This document shows positions 35,679 to 44,960 of a DNA stretch of 64,000 nucleotides, in pieces. The position numbers were made by a program, and so were the translations under genes. The notes below the pieces were generated by a model. The model ran no database searches and was not told the DNA's origin. It worked only from the letters and a program-made list of their open reading frames with translations. The stretch comes from R-RK-3 sp031399085 (lineage in GTDB: Bacteria; Pseudomonadota; Alphaproteobacteria; Rhizobiales; Rhodomicrobiaceae): the NCBI GenBank assembly GCA_031399085.1, contig JANNOQ010000033.1, forward strand, positions 401,771 through 465,770, written 5' to 3'. Position 1 is the first letter of the stretch, and every line of letters begins with the position of its first letter.

Positions 35679-36473
35679 ATGAGCGTTTCGGTCGTGATTC
35701 CGGCGTTGAACGAGGCAGGCAATATCGGCCGCCTTGTCGAGGAAACCTACGCCGCCGTTCCGCGCGAGCGCCTGGGCGAGGTGATCGTTGTCGACGATTG
35801 TAGCGAGGATGCGACGGGCGACGAAATCAAGGCCCTGATCCGCACCTATCCTAGTCTGCGCTATCTCCGCCACGGCGTGCGTTCCGGTCAAAGCACGGCC
35901 ATCCGCACCGGCGTGCTGGCGGCGTCGAGCCCGATCATTGCCACCATGGATGGCGACGGCCAGAACGACCCGCACGACATCCCAAATTTGCTGGATCGCC
36001 TGGGCGCCAGTCTCAATGACGGACCTGCCCTTGTCGGCGGCGTGCGGGCAAAGCGCAAGGCCATCGGCTCGCGCAAGCTGGCTTCGGTGATCGCAAACCG
36101 CATCCGCAATGCAGCGTTCAAGGACAATTGCCCGGATAGCGGCTGCGGCATCAAGGTGTTCTGGCGCGAAGCGTTTCTGCGCCTGCCCTTCTTTACCTCC
36201 ATGCACCGCTTCATGCCCGCGCTGTTTCTGATGGCCGCTTACAAAGTGGCCTATGAGCCGGTCAACGACCGCGCGCGCCTTGTCGGCCAGTCGAAATACA
36301 CAAATTTTGGCCGGGCTTTGACCGGCATTTACGATTTGTTTGGGGTAGTCTGGCTCCGCAAGCGTACCAGGGTGCCGCCGATCGTCGAAGACTCGGCTCT
36401 GGTGCGCCATGTCGCTGAGCCCTATCCCGCGCGGGATGAAGCTCTGCGCGCCCGGCAGGCCGCGGGCGAATGA
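35679..36473 (+). CDS. GT2 glycosyltransferase (polyprenyl-phosphate sugar synthase type)
   Basis: The 264-residue protein has the GT-A core of dolichyl/undecaprenyl-phosphate sugar transferases: VVIPALNEAGNIGRLVEE, IVVDDCSEDATGDE, and the DxD-like MDGDGQNDP. It lacks the C-terminal membrane helices of ArnC-like enzymes. It likely attaches a nucleotide-activated sugar to a lipid carrier at the cytoplasmic face. GAGGGG precedes the ATG; the open frame further upstream is not coding. The LAB_N gene follows after 40 bp, and the GT39-type gene is divergent, consistent with a shared pathway. Confidence 0.85.
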   Translation: MSVSVVIPALNEAGNIGRLVEETYAAVPRERLGEVIVVDDCSEDATGDEIKALIRTYPSLRYLRHGVRSGQSTAIRTGVLAASSPIIATMDGDGQNDPHDIPNLLDRLGASLNDGPALVGGVRAKRKAIGSRKLASVIANRIRNAAFKDNCPDSGCGIKVFWREAFLRLPFFTSMHRFMPALFLMAAYKVAYEPVNDRARLVGQSKYTNFGRALTGIYDLFGVVWLRKRTRVPPIVEDSALVRHVAEPYPARDEALRARQAAGE

Positions 36474-36513
36474 TGGCGAATTGCCGATCCCTGATATGTG
36501 AGAGAGGCTCTGG

Positions 36514-36861
36514 ATGAATTTCTCGAATTTGGCGGTCTGGTGGGCCAATATCTCGACCACGGAGCTGATCTGGCTCAGCGTTGGCTTCGCAGCGCAAGCG
36601 ATGTTCTCGATGCGCTTCATCCTCCAATGGCTCGCCAGCGAAAAAGCCCGCCGCAGCGTGGTGCCGGAAACCTTCTGGTATTTTAGCTTTGCGGGCGGCC
36701 TGATGCTTTTCGTCTATGCACTCTATCGCATGGACCCGGTATTCATCCTGGGTCAGGGCACGGGCCTGTTGATTTATGCGCGCAACATCTATTTCATCGT
36801 ACTTTCCAAGCGCGAGGCTGCATTGACGGTCCAAACTGGGTATAAGCCTGCCGCGGAGTGA
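36514..36861 (+). CDS. LAB_N (lipid A biosynthesis N-terminal domain) membrane protein
   Basis: The 115-residue protein has three hydrophobic segments and the family pattern: FAAQAMFSMRFILQWLASEK, then VPETFWYFSFAGGLMLFVYA and GQGTGLLIYARNIYFI. This domain is named for its fusion to LpxB in some bacteria and also occurs as a stand-alone protein beside GT2 transferases. Its biochemical job is not established; a role in moving or presenting lipid-linked sugars is inferred from context. GAGAGG lies before the ATG. Confidence 0.85.
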   Translation: MNFSNLAVWWANISTTELIWLSVGFAAQAMFSMRFILQWLASEKARRSVVPETFWYFSFAGGLMLFVYALYRMDPVFILGQGTGLLIYARNIYFIVLSKREAALTVQTGYKPAAE

Positions 36862-37018
36862 AAAGCACCGCCAATGGGGTTGCGCCTAGCGCCCAGTTCA
36901 GCTAAACAACCCATCTTACCGATCGACGAATATCCCAAATTTTTTCGACCGGACTGGTGCCTGATCTGTGAATCAGGCAGTCGAATGCCTATCTCCAACG
37001 ATGGATGGGTATTTTTGG

Positions 37019-38259
<1,241 letters not shown>

Positions 38260-38504
38260 GCGGCATCGCTATCTTCCGCGAGATTTGCGCGATCGCATTA
38301 GACGACAGCGTTATCTTCGACGCCGGGGCGCTTCAGGTTGATTTAATTCGCGAAGACAACGCCTATGGCGGCCTGCGCCTCAAGACCAACGCCATGGTGA
38401 GCAGCGCGCGCGTTCGCGTCGTCGTCGACATCGGGTTGGGCCGAAATCTCCGCCCAGGTGTAGTTTTGAGTGAAACGCCCGCACATAATCCGCCCGACCT
38501 CTAG
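38260..38504 (+). pseudogene. fragment of an AbiEii-type nucleotidyltransferase toxin
   Basis: The frame reads IFREICAIALDDSVIFDAG, then VDLIREDNAYGGLRLKTNAM and RVVVDIGLG. This matches the central strand region of AbiEii/AbiGii toxins, in which an IRED-Y-G-R block is followed by a VDIGFGD-like block. The N-terminal nucleotidyltransferase core and the C-terminal half are missing, and the frame ends in an unrelated tail. AbiEii is the toxin of a type IV toxin-antitoxin abortive-infection system. No AbiEi antitoxin gene is seen, so this is a relic. Confidence 0.5.
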
Positions 38505-38553
38505 TTTGGGATAACTCCCGCGTTAACCATTTATCTCTTCACAAACGATAGAT

Positions 38554-38568
38554 GTTCTGCTTATGTTC
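38554..38568 (+). promoter_or_regulatory. SOS box (alphaproteobacterial LexA site)
   Basis: GTTCTGCTTATGTTC fits the alphaproteobacterial LexA operator GTTC-N7-GTTC exactly. It lies just before the umuD-like start codon, so it must overlap the promoter. It implies induction by DNA damage, with a very short or absent 5' leader on the mRNA. Confidence 0.85.
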
Positions 38569-38572
38569 CGCA

Positions 38573-38947
38573 ATGTTTGGCGATGCATACAAGGGCGATA
38601 ATACCACTGGGTTTCAAAGCCCCGCACAGGATTTCATTGAATCTGTTGTCGATTTAAGCCAGCTTCTCGACCTCAAACGCCCCAATCTGTATCCCGTCCG
38701 CGTAATCGGGCAAGCCTTGCGCGAGCGGGGCATCTATGCGGGCGACATCCTGATCGCCGATGCCGCAGCCGACCCGAAAGCCGGAAAAGTCTGCGTAGCG
38801 TTTCTCGACTCCGATGTAGTGCTTGCAACCCTGAAACAGAAGGATGGCGGGTGGTGCTTGCAGCCGAGCCGCGGCCCCTTGCGCACCATCAAAGGCGACG
38901 ATGAAATCTGGGCCATCATCACCGCGCTTGTGCGGATGGACGTGTAG
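38573..38947 (+). CDS. umuD: UmuD-like protein lacking the catalytic Ser and Lys
   Basis: UmuD is the DNA-polymerase V accessory protein, normally activated by RecA-stimulated self-cleavage. This 124-residue protein aligns with Escherichia coli UmuD without gaps at a constant offset of 12: TGFQSPAQDF matches the CGFPSPAADY cleavage region, GQALRERGIYAGD matches GDSMIDGGISDGD, and DSDVVLATL matches DGEFTVKKL. The catalytic Ser60 is therefore Ala48 and Lys97 is Ala85, and Cys at the cleavage site is Thr. Only 12 residues precede the position where mature UmuD' begins. The start at 38573 is used because the earlier ATG at 38552 lies inside the SOS box; there is no ribosome site, so translation may be leaderless. 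It is followed by a broken umuC. Confidence 0.75.
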   Translation: MFGDAYKGDNTTGFQSPAQDFIESVVDLSQLLDLKRPNLYPVRVIGQALRERGIYAGDILIADAAADPKAGKVCVAFLDSDVVLATLKQKDGGWCLQPSRGPLRTIKGDDEIWAIITALVRMDV

Positions 38948-38949
38948 CC

Positions 38950-40196
38950 GTGTTCGCGTTGATCGACGGCAACAGCTTTACTGCTCATGCGAGCGAGCGT
39001 TCGATCCTAAGCTGCGCAATGAGCCGGTTGTCGTGTTGTCGAACAATGATGGCTGCGTGATCGCGCGGAGTTGGGAGGCCAAGGATTTAGGCATCAAAAT
39101 GGGCGATCCCTGGCATATCGTCCGCAAAAAACCACACCTTAAAGAAGTCGTCTGGCTCAGCTCGAATTATGCGCTTTACGGCGATATGTCCCGGCGCATG
39201 TATGAGTTGTTATGCGAGCATGTGCCCATCGTGGAGCCTTATTCCATCGACGAAATGTTCCTCGGCTTTCACGGGCTGCAAGGCGACCTCGTGGCGCACA
39301 GCAAACATATTCGCGAGACAGTCCGGCGTGTCGCGAAAATCCCGACTTGCGTTGGATTAGGCCCTACCAATACCATTGCAAAGCTCGCGAACGCGGTGGC
39401 TAAGAACGATCGACACGGGGAAGGGGTGTGCGACCTCTCAATGCCGGAAGCGCGATCCGCAATCTACCGAGATATGGCGGTTGGCAGCGTTTGGGGGATG
39501 GGCGGAGCCAGCTGCCAAAAGCTTGCTCATATTGGCGTCAACAGCATCGCGGACTTTATCGCCATGCCCGCCGACTTATGCCGGGACATTCTAACCGTCG
39601 TCGGTCTGCGCACGCCGAAAGAATTGCAGGGCGTCTCGTGCCTGCCCCTCTCTATGGCGCCGCCCGTACGGAAAGGCATTTCCGTCACCCGTAGTTTCGG
39701 ACGCCCGGTCACGACTTGGGAGGAGATGACACAGGCCATCGCTCGCCATGCAACGCGGGCAGGGGAAAAACTGCGTCAGCAGGGTCTGGCCGCGACCGCC
39801 ATGACCGTGTTTATGCACACGAACCGCTTTAACAACGATCCGTCTTACTCGAATGCTGTGACATTCAAGATTGAGCCGACATCCGATACGCGGCAGTTGA
39901 TCAACGCGCGGGGCAAAGCGTCTTTGGAAAGACGGCTATCGATATGCCAAGGCCGGCATCATGCTCGTCGATCTTTATCCGTGTCCGCGCTGCCCATTCC
40001 CATATTTCCGAGCCGTGATCCCGATAAATCGGCAGCGATCATGAACGCTTTGGACGGGATTAATCTGCGTTATGGCCGGGGAACGCTTCGGCCTGCAAAT
40101 GTCCAACAAAATCCCGACTGGGGAACGCGGCGGCAGAATATGTCACCGCGCCATACAACGGATGTGCATGAAATTTTGCAGGTAACGTCATTGTAA
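38950..40196 (+). pseudogene. umuC: frameshifted umuC (DNA polymerase V catalytic subunit)
   Basis: UmuC is a Y-family translesion polymerase. The gene starts at GTG 38950 (VFALIDGNSF), but a missing base near 38977 moves the expected YCSCERAFDPKLR into another frame. The long middle part carries EPVVVLSNNDGCVIARSWEA, SIDEMFLGFHGL and GLGPTNTIAKLANAVAK, all family motifs with the catalytic acidic residues. Near 39927 two bases appear to be missing, sending KDGYRYAKAGIMLVDLYP into a third frame, and near 39980 the frame is restored for LPIPIFPSRDPDKSAA and INLRYGRGTLRPA. Three indels make it a pseudogene unless they are assembly errors. It lies 2 bp after umuD under the same SOS box. Confidence 0.8.
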
Positions 40197-40515
40197 AATA
40201 TGGCGAGGATCATTCTGACCTAGCTCAATAATGAGAGGGAATTATACGAGCGTTTCGTAGTTACCGGCTTCGCAAATTCAAAATTGTGTAGTCCGGTTCG
40301 TAAGTAAACTAGACGTGGCAGGGGGTGGCGAGGCCCCCTCGTGACCCGTAGCAGACGAGCCTGGTAAGCTGACTTGTGCTCTCTTGGAAGGTTTCTCCTT
40401 ACGACTCTAACTCTACTGAAAGTGCTTGCTGGTCGACATAGTCGTGATAATCTGATCACCCGTAGCTAGTTTCGCTCAATAGGTCACCATTATTTATCTT
40501 CAACAAGGATGGATC
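40197..40515. other. 319-bp intergenic stretch
   Basis: No coding frame with a start and motif is seen. A purine-rich ACAAGGATGG at 40502-40511 serves as ribosome site for the next gene. The stretch probably contains that gene's promoter. Confidence 0.4.
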
Positions 40516-40896
40516 ATGCCAATTATTGCGCACAGCAGAGAGACCGTAGTTTGGCAGTTTCCCGAAGTAGGGGACAGCGTAAAGACCGGTCGGTTTGATA
40601 ATCAGATACATTCATATATCGGCGACGAACTAATGCATGTTGCCAACACGTGGGAGATTGTCGCAGATCCAAGCGTTGCCGACACCCGGTTTCACATTTC
40701 CTTTTTGCACGGTAACTATATTAGAAGTGAAAGGCGAAGAATTTGGATTGCAGTTACGTTGTATGAAGGCGATCGGGTAGAATTCAAGCACGACTATGGC
40801 TTCAGTCACCCTCAGGCCGAGGCAATTAGATTTTCGTTTACGCGCGCCCAGGGGGCACCGGCAATACACTGGGACCCACCAGAGGCAACATTGTAG
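40516..40896 (+). CDS. unknown 126-residue protein
   Basis: The protein begins MPIIAHSRETVVWQFPEVGD and is mixed alpha/beta with many aromatic and charged residues; it has no signal or membrane segment and I recognise no family. AAGGA before the ATG gives a proper ribosome site, and the base composition is less GC-rich than the chromosomal part. It stands alone between broken umuC and a stretch with a hairpin. Confidence 0.5.
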   Translation: MPIIAHSRETVVWQFPEVGDSVKTGRFDNQIHSYIGDELMHVANTWEIVADPSVADTRFHISFLHGNYIRSERRRIWIAVTLYEGDRVEFKHDYGFSHPQAEAIRFSFTRAQGAPAIHWDPPEATL

Positions 40897-41370
40897 TGGC
40901 AGACCGCATCGCAATTACGCTTGGGAACTATGGTACGGGGCGGTAGCACCAGCTCGAACGAAAATCGTTTTCGGTGCTACCATACCAAAGCGAGCTTGTT
41001 TTGGGCATCCCACCCGAGCAATTTTTGCTCGTAGCCCTGAGCCGTATCGTCTCCGACGATTCCCCACGACCGTTGCCAAGGGATAGCAGAAGATCACGTC
41101 GCGTTTGTTGAGCCAATGATAGCGCAGAATTTCCATCCACTAAATGTAGAGCGATAATGTATCTTACGGACACTACCCGTGCATTTTGCTGATGGCCGCA
41201 TCCGCCGGTTCCACCGCCGGACCGGGCTCTCGTAAACGGAACCCCGCCAAAAAGCCGGGTTTCCGCTATTCGGCTTCGATCCCTTGCGGATTGCTGCGTC
41301 GCAGCATGACTTCATTCCATGAGCCGACAAAATCTCCTTACGATTCAACAAAGAAAATATGGAGATCAAT
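40897..41370. other. 474-bp stretch without a gene, with an inverted repeat
   Basis: No convincing frame is present; the minus-strand frame 41094-41558 has no recognisable motif. The stretch contains a nested inverted repeat: GGTAGCACC at 40942-40950 and GGTGCTACC at 40973-40981 enclose CGAAAA/TTTTCG arms around a TCG loop. There is no T run, so it is not a standard terminator. Confidence 0.45.
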
Positions 41371-41565
41371 ATGGCCAACAATGCTTTGAAATTCACGACA
41401 CACGAAGGTGTTACAAAAATCGTGCCCCTCGATACCGTGAGGCTCATCAAACCTCTCACCGACGAGGATAAGGCAAAAGCACAAACAAGCCTCAAGGAAA
41501 AACGCGATATCGACATCGATCCAGCCCGGATCAATATACGGGTCGAGTTTGCCGACAAAACCTAA
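41371..41565 (+). CDS. small unknown protein, 64 residues
   Basis: The frame reads MANNALKFTTHEGVTKIVPL and continues with a Lys/Glu-rich helix (EDKAKAQTSLKEKRD). GGAG lies 7 bases before the ATG at 41371; an ATG four codons earlier has none. It resembles small DNA-binding or antitoxin-like proteins only in size and charge, and no family is recognised. Confidence 0.4.
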   Translation: MANNALKFTTHEGVTKIVPLDTVRLIKPLTDEDKAKAQTSLKEKRDIDIDPARINIRVEFADKT

Positions 41566-41857
41566 AGCTTGCCCGCGATACTTTGGAGGCCATCCAAAAA
41601 CAGGGCATCGGCTTGTGAATGTTGGGTCCGAGCGCTACGTACCCGCCGTCAATATTACTGGTGCCGAAGCCTTTTCAAAAGAAGACACGGAAAAGCTCAA
41701 AAGTTATGATTACAAGCTGAACCAGGTCTTCCGTGCCAAAGTCGAAACCCGCGCTGGCACCTTGCTCTCGTCGGCTACACCGGCACAGGTTATGGATCGC
41801 CCCGCCAAGGCATTAGACATCGGCGTACCAACTACACGCAAAGCGAAGCCAGCCTGA
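41549..41857 (+). CDS. small unknown protein, up to 102 residues
   Basis: The frame overlaps the end of the previous gene by 17 bases and contains a protein-like stretch, RYVPAVNITGAEAFSKEDTE followed by KLNQVFRAKVETRAG. The only starts are TTG at 41549 and GTG at 41615, neither with a good ribosome site. A frameshift joining it to the previous gene is possible. No family is recognised. Confidence 0.3.
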   Translation: MPTKPKACPRYFGGHPKTGHRLVNVGSERYVPAVNITGAEAFSKEDTEKLKSYDYKLNQVFRAKVETRAGTLLSSATPAQVMDRPAKALDIGVPTTRKAKPA

Positions 41858-41960
41858 TTCAGCTTTATGTATCGCGTTTCGACGATCTTCTCGACACTTG
41901 GATTAATAAAATTAGTGTAGGGCCAAATCCCTTTCGGAATTCGGAAGTCAGGCTTTTTCC

Positions 41961-42170
41961 ATGCATGAAAAAATTCCATCGGTACAGGTATTTGCTTATC
42001 CAAATACCGACAGATGCGACCCGCACCCAGACACGATTGCGATTAAGGTGATGAAAGATTTCGTATGGGTTGAAACTTCTAAATGTTTATGTCACCTGAA
42101 AGCGAAATCGCATCATACGACCTTGCCAATTTGCGAATATCTTTCAAACCATGAATGGCAGGCGCTGTAG
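41961..42170 (+). CDS. possible small protein, 69 residues
   Basis: It begins MHEKIPSVQVFAYPNTDRCD and has four Cys and several His residues (CDPHPD, CLCHLKAKSHH) that could bind metal. There is no clear ribosome site and no recognised family. It lies 48 bp before the AT-rich membrane gene. Confidence 0.25.
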   Translation: MHEKIPSVQVFAYPNTDRCDPHPDTIAIKVMKDFVWVETSKCLCHLKAKSHHTTLPICEYLSNHEWQAL

Positions 42171-42218
42171 CTTCAATCGCTGTATCTATGGAAATTAGAT
42201 CACATAGAGAGTAAATCA

Positions 42219-44117
42219 GTGCCAGAAAAATCTTCCCAGCTCGACAAAACTACCCAAACAGAATTAATTAAAATTAATCTTAACGCGATAACATTTATTG
42301 GATTAGTCTCGGATTTTGTGAAATTTATTTCAACAATTGTTTTTTCTCTTTTTGCCGCTTTCAACATCTCGTTCATTCTTTTTAATGTAGCCGCACTAAT
42401 TCTAACATCTGCAGCGCTAATTTTGTATTCGTTATTTGGCGCATTGCCTAAAGAAGATAATATTGTGAAAACGATACTAGATTTGAATAAGTTGGTTTTA
42501 GGGTTTTGTCCTCAATTTTTGTTGTTAATGTTATTAGCGCTTGGATTTGCAGCTAGCCTTTTTATAGACCGATGGTTAAACAACCTACGCCTTGGTCGCG
42601 TTAGAGTATTGTTTAATGTATTATTTTTACTTTCTCTATTATTATATTTTTGGCAAATAAATGTTTTGAGCGTTTTCTATGTAGACTTTGGTGTAATTGG
42701 AATTTTACTTGGAATTATTATTCACACGGTTGTTTTTCCATTATACGTATTTTCTTTTATAGTTAGCAAGGTTTATGTCATGCCTTCTGAAGGGTTGCAA
42801 AGTTCTTTATTTGGTATCAAATATGGAGCTGACTTAATTAGATTTATACCTTTATACATTTTTTCTCTTTTCATTTATCGGATTATGGCGGATTTTTTTG
42901 TTTTTTGTTACGGTCTGATGACCTCTAAGCATTATAGGTGCGCAGTAATTAGTGGATTAAGACTTCCTCCAGAACGCCTAAAACGCTATCAAGCAGCACC
43001 CAGATTTGAGGCGATATGGAACTCGGTAAAGCACGTAACTATTTCCCTTTTAATCGGTTTATGCGTCAGCGCTGTCATCATCACCTTATTCATAACGCTA
43101 CACGAAGCATTTGTAACTGATTCCGGGAGACGCTTAACTAAATATATTTCAGATCAATTAGCTTTTTTGGGACAAAATTTTGGCTTTGAAATAAAACCTT
43201 CTTCGTCATTCGTGCTCATAATAGGGTTGCCGCTTGCCTTAGCGTTCACCGCAATTACAGTTTTGCGCAAGACAAAAAAACTGCCTTTAGGTTTTATGGC
43301 GGAGTGGGCCATTATAACAAGCATCGGAACTCCAATCTTTGCAATTTCAGTCAGCCACATCAATAATTTCGGAAATGTTTACGCTGGAGTCATAATGGGA
43401 TTTCCCTTACTCCTCAGTTTACTTGCTTTGCGACAAATTGTGTGGCGTGGCATACACAAAGCTTGGGACAGAATACTATCTGCGCAGCAAATTACTTTGG
43501 AGAATTCGGCGCAGGAAAAAAACTTTAGACCAGTTCTTTATCTTCGAGCTTTTGCTGATGATCAATTAACTCTATCTTCTCGTACAAACGCACTAGATTT
43601 TTTTATGGGAAGCCCAGCCAAGGGGCAGCGGTTTGAGGAGCTTATTGCACAACGAGCATTTAATTGGCGTCCTATTGTGGCATTGGGTAATCCACATCTC
43701 CCGTTCCAGTTGCATGGCGTATTAAAGAAGAATGTTAATGATGCAAATTGGAAAGAAGAAGTGCAATATTGGCACAAAAAGTCTGCCTATTTAATGATGA
43801 TTAGCAATCAAACTAAAAATATAGACTGGGAGATGGAATTAATAAAATCTACTAATAGGCAATACAGGGCTATTTATGTGGTCACCAGTGCCAACAGAGC
43901 CAATGAATTTTTTAAATATTATCGTATATTGCAAAATGCAGAATTAGCGGCAGTTCCTCATAATACACTTGCTGTATATTATCATACCAATCGGGGGTGG
44001 ACAGCAATAACATCTTCATTGCGAACTTATACGGCTTACTCAATTGCGCTTGATTTAGCGCTTGCTCATATTGAGTGCGTGGTGCGGACACCGGAATATA
44101 TAAATAAAGAAGATTGA
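42219..44117 (+). CDS. AT-rich gene for a multi-pass membrane protein with an unrecognised C-terminal domain
   Basis: The 632-residue protein has about eight to ten membrane segments in residues 20-400 (for example ILFNVAALILTSAALILYSL and VLIIGLPLALAFTAITVL). A soluble domain follows from about 420 to 600, with RPVLYLRAFADDQ, RFEELIAQRAF, RPIVALGNPHLP, NWKEEVQYWHKKSAYLMMIS and NIDWEMELIKSTN. This order (LR-F-DD, a Glu helix, an ALG-P turn, W-x2, and a late WE) recalls a nucleotide- or ligand-binding Rossmann-like fold tethered to the membrane, as in some bacterial conflict proteins, but I cannot name the family. The DNA is far more AT-rich than its surroundings, indicating recent acquisition. 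The start is GTG with GAGAG upstream. Confidence 0.7.
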   Translation: MPEKSSQLDKTTQTELIKINLNAITFIGLVSDFVKFISTIVFSLFAAFNISFILFNVAALILTSAALILYSLFGALPKEDNIVKTILDLNKLVLGFCPQFLLLMLLALGFAASLFIDRWLNNLRLGRVRVLFNVLFLLSLLLYFWQINVLSVFYVDFGVIGILLGIIIHTVVFPLYVFSFIVSKVYVMPSEGLQSSLFGIKYGADLIRFIPLYIFSLFIYRIMADFFVFCYGLMTSKHYRCAVISGLRLPPERLKRYQAAPRFEAIWNSVKHVTISLLIGLCVSAVIITLFITLHEAFVTDSGRRLTKYISDQLAFLGQNFGFEIKPSSSFVLIIGLPLALAFTAITVLRKTKKLPLGFMAEWAIITSIGTPIFAISVSHINNFGNVYAGVIMGFPLLLSLLALRQIVWRGIHKAWDRILSAQQITLENSAQEKNFRPVLYLRAFADDQLTLSSRTNALDFFMGSPAKGQRFEELIAQRAFNWRPIVALGNPHLPFQLHGVLKKNVNDANWKEEVQYWHKKSAYLMMISNQTKNIDWEMELIKSTNRQYRAIYVVTSANRANEFFKYYRILQNAELAAVPHNTLAVYYHTNRGWTAITSSLRTYTAYSIALDLALAHIECVVRTPEYINKED

Positions 44118-44453
44118 TAAATTAACTAATCGCGTCGTGCTTCATACAAACCGGGCCGTTCGCAAATGCGAACTTATATACGTTTTATGTAATTCGCTTA
44201 GCATCAAGTATTGATTGCGTTTATATTGCATGGAAGCTGCATTTTACGAGAGTTAATTTTTACCTACTTTGTTGCTTAGAAGGTCTGCGAGCGCGCTTCC
44301 AAATAGCGCCGAAGCGACGCAGACCTTCTAAGCCTTCAGTCAATCAATATCTCGACTTTGCTTTGCGTTGAGCCTTGTGCTTTCGGCTCCGGCCGCGCGG
44401 TTTTGGCGGCCGCAAGCTCTTCACGCAACTCTGTGAGAGCAAGCGTGAGCTGC
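44118..44453. other. 336-bp stretch left of the IS66 element
   Basis: The left half is AT-rich and empty. At 44275-44332 lies a large hairpin. Between 44340 and 44453 the minus strand is open and reads RTLTQLTLALTELREELAAA, then KAQGSTQSKVEILID and a stop. This could be the C-terminus of a coiled-coil gene cut by the IS66 element, but no matching N-terminal part is seen on the other side. Confidence 0.35.
44275..44332. repeat. 15-bp perfect inverted repeat forming a two-tier hairpin
   Basis: CTTAGAAGGTCTGCG at 44275-44289 is the exact reverse complement of 44318-44332. Inside it, CGCTTC and GAAGCG form a second stem. It lies between the AT-rich membrane gene and the IS66 element. There is no T run, so it may be a bidirectional terminator-like structure or the remnant of a mobile-element end. 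Confidence 0.6.
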
Positions 44454-44544
44454 GTAAGCGTCCGGTGAAGCGGGCTTTGGGATTTCGGCTGGTCGGCTGA
44501 AGTTACGTCGCTAACTCCTATTCAGCGACGGAGCGAAGTTGCCG

Positions 44545-44949
44545 ATGGCACTGATGGAGATTGTGACGGGACGCGAGCGCCGTCGCAGTTGGTCGGACGA
44601 GAAGAAGCTGGAGATCCTTCAGGAGGCGGCGAGAAGCGGCCTGAGCGTTGCCGATGTTGCCCGCCGGCATGATGTCGTGCCGCAGCAGATTTATCTCTGG
44701 CGGCGCCAGTTGCTTGCCAAGGTCCGAGCCGATGCTGATGTGCATGGGGCCCCACCGCGCTTTCTTCCCGTTTCAGTCATTGCCGAGCCGGATCAGCCGC
44801 AAGCGCCGCGGGGCGAGCGCGCCGCCAGCGGCGAGAAGCCCAAAGGCGCTGGGCGTCCGGGCCGGATCGAGATCCGCTGCAAAGGCGGGCGGGTCCTGAA
44901 GGTCGAGGCCGACCTGGATCCGGCGGTGTTGCGGGCCTTGATCCGGTAG
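44545..44949 (+). CDS. tnpA: IS66 accessory protein TnpA
   Basis: The 134-residue protein has the N-terminal helix-turn-helix of IS66 TnpA proteins: RRRSWSDEKKLEILQEAARS, then LSVADVARRHDVVPQQIYLW and RRQLLAKV. A Pro-rich linker and a conserved C-terminal block RIEIRCKGGRVLKVEADLDP follow. It probably binds the element ends. The frame opens two codons earlier at a TTG; the ATG at 44545 is used. tnpB follows after 11 bp. Confidence 0.9.
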   Translation: MALMEIVTGRERRRSWSDEKKLEILQEAARSGLSVADVARRHDVVPQQIYLWRRQLLAKVRADADVHGAPPRFLPVSVIAEPDQPQAPRGERAASGEKPKGAGRPGRIEIRCKGGRVLKVEADLDPAVLRALIR

Positions 44950-44960
44950 GTGGAGGAGGC

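Noticed and set aside
35580..36620. 346-codon minus-strand frame opposite the GT2 gene
   Set aside because: It is the antisense shadow of a clear glycosyltransferase with a good ribosome site.
36958..36979. TGCCTGAT/ATCAGGCA hairpin before the tRNA gene as a terminator
   Set aside because: Neither strand has a T run after the stem.
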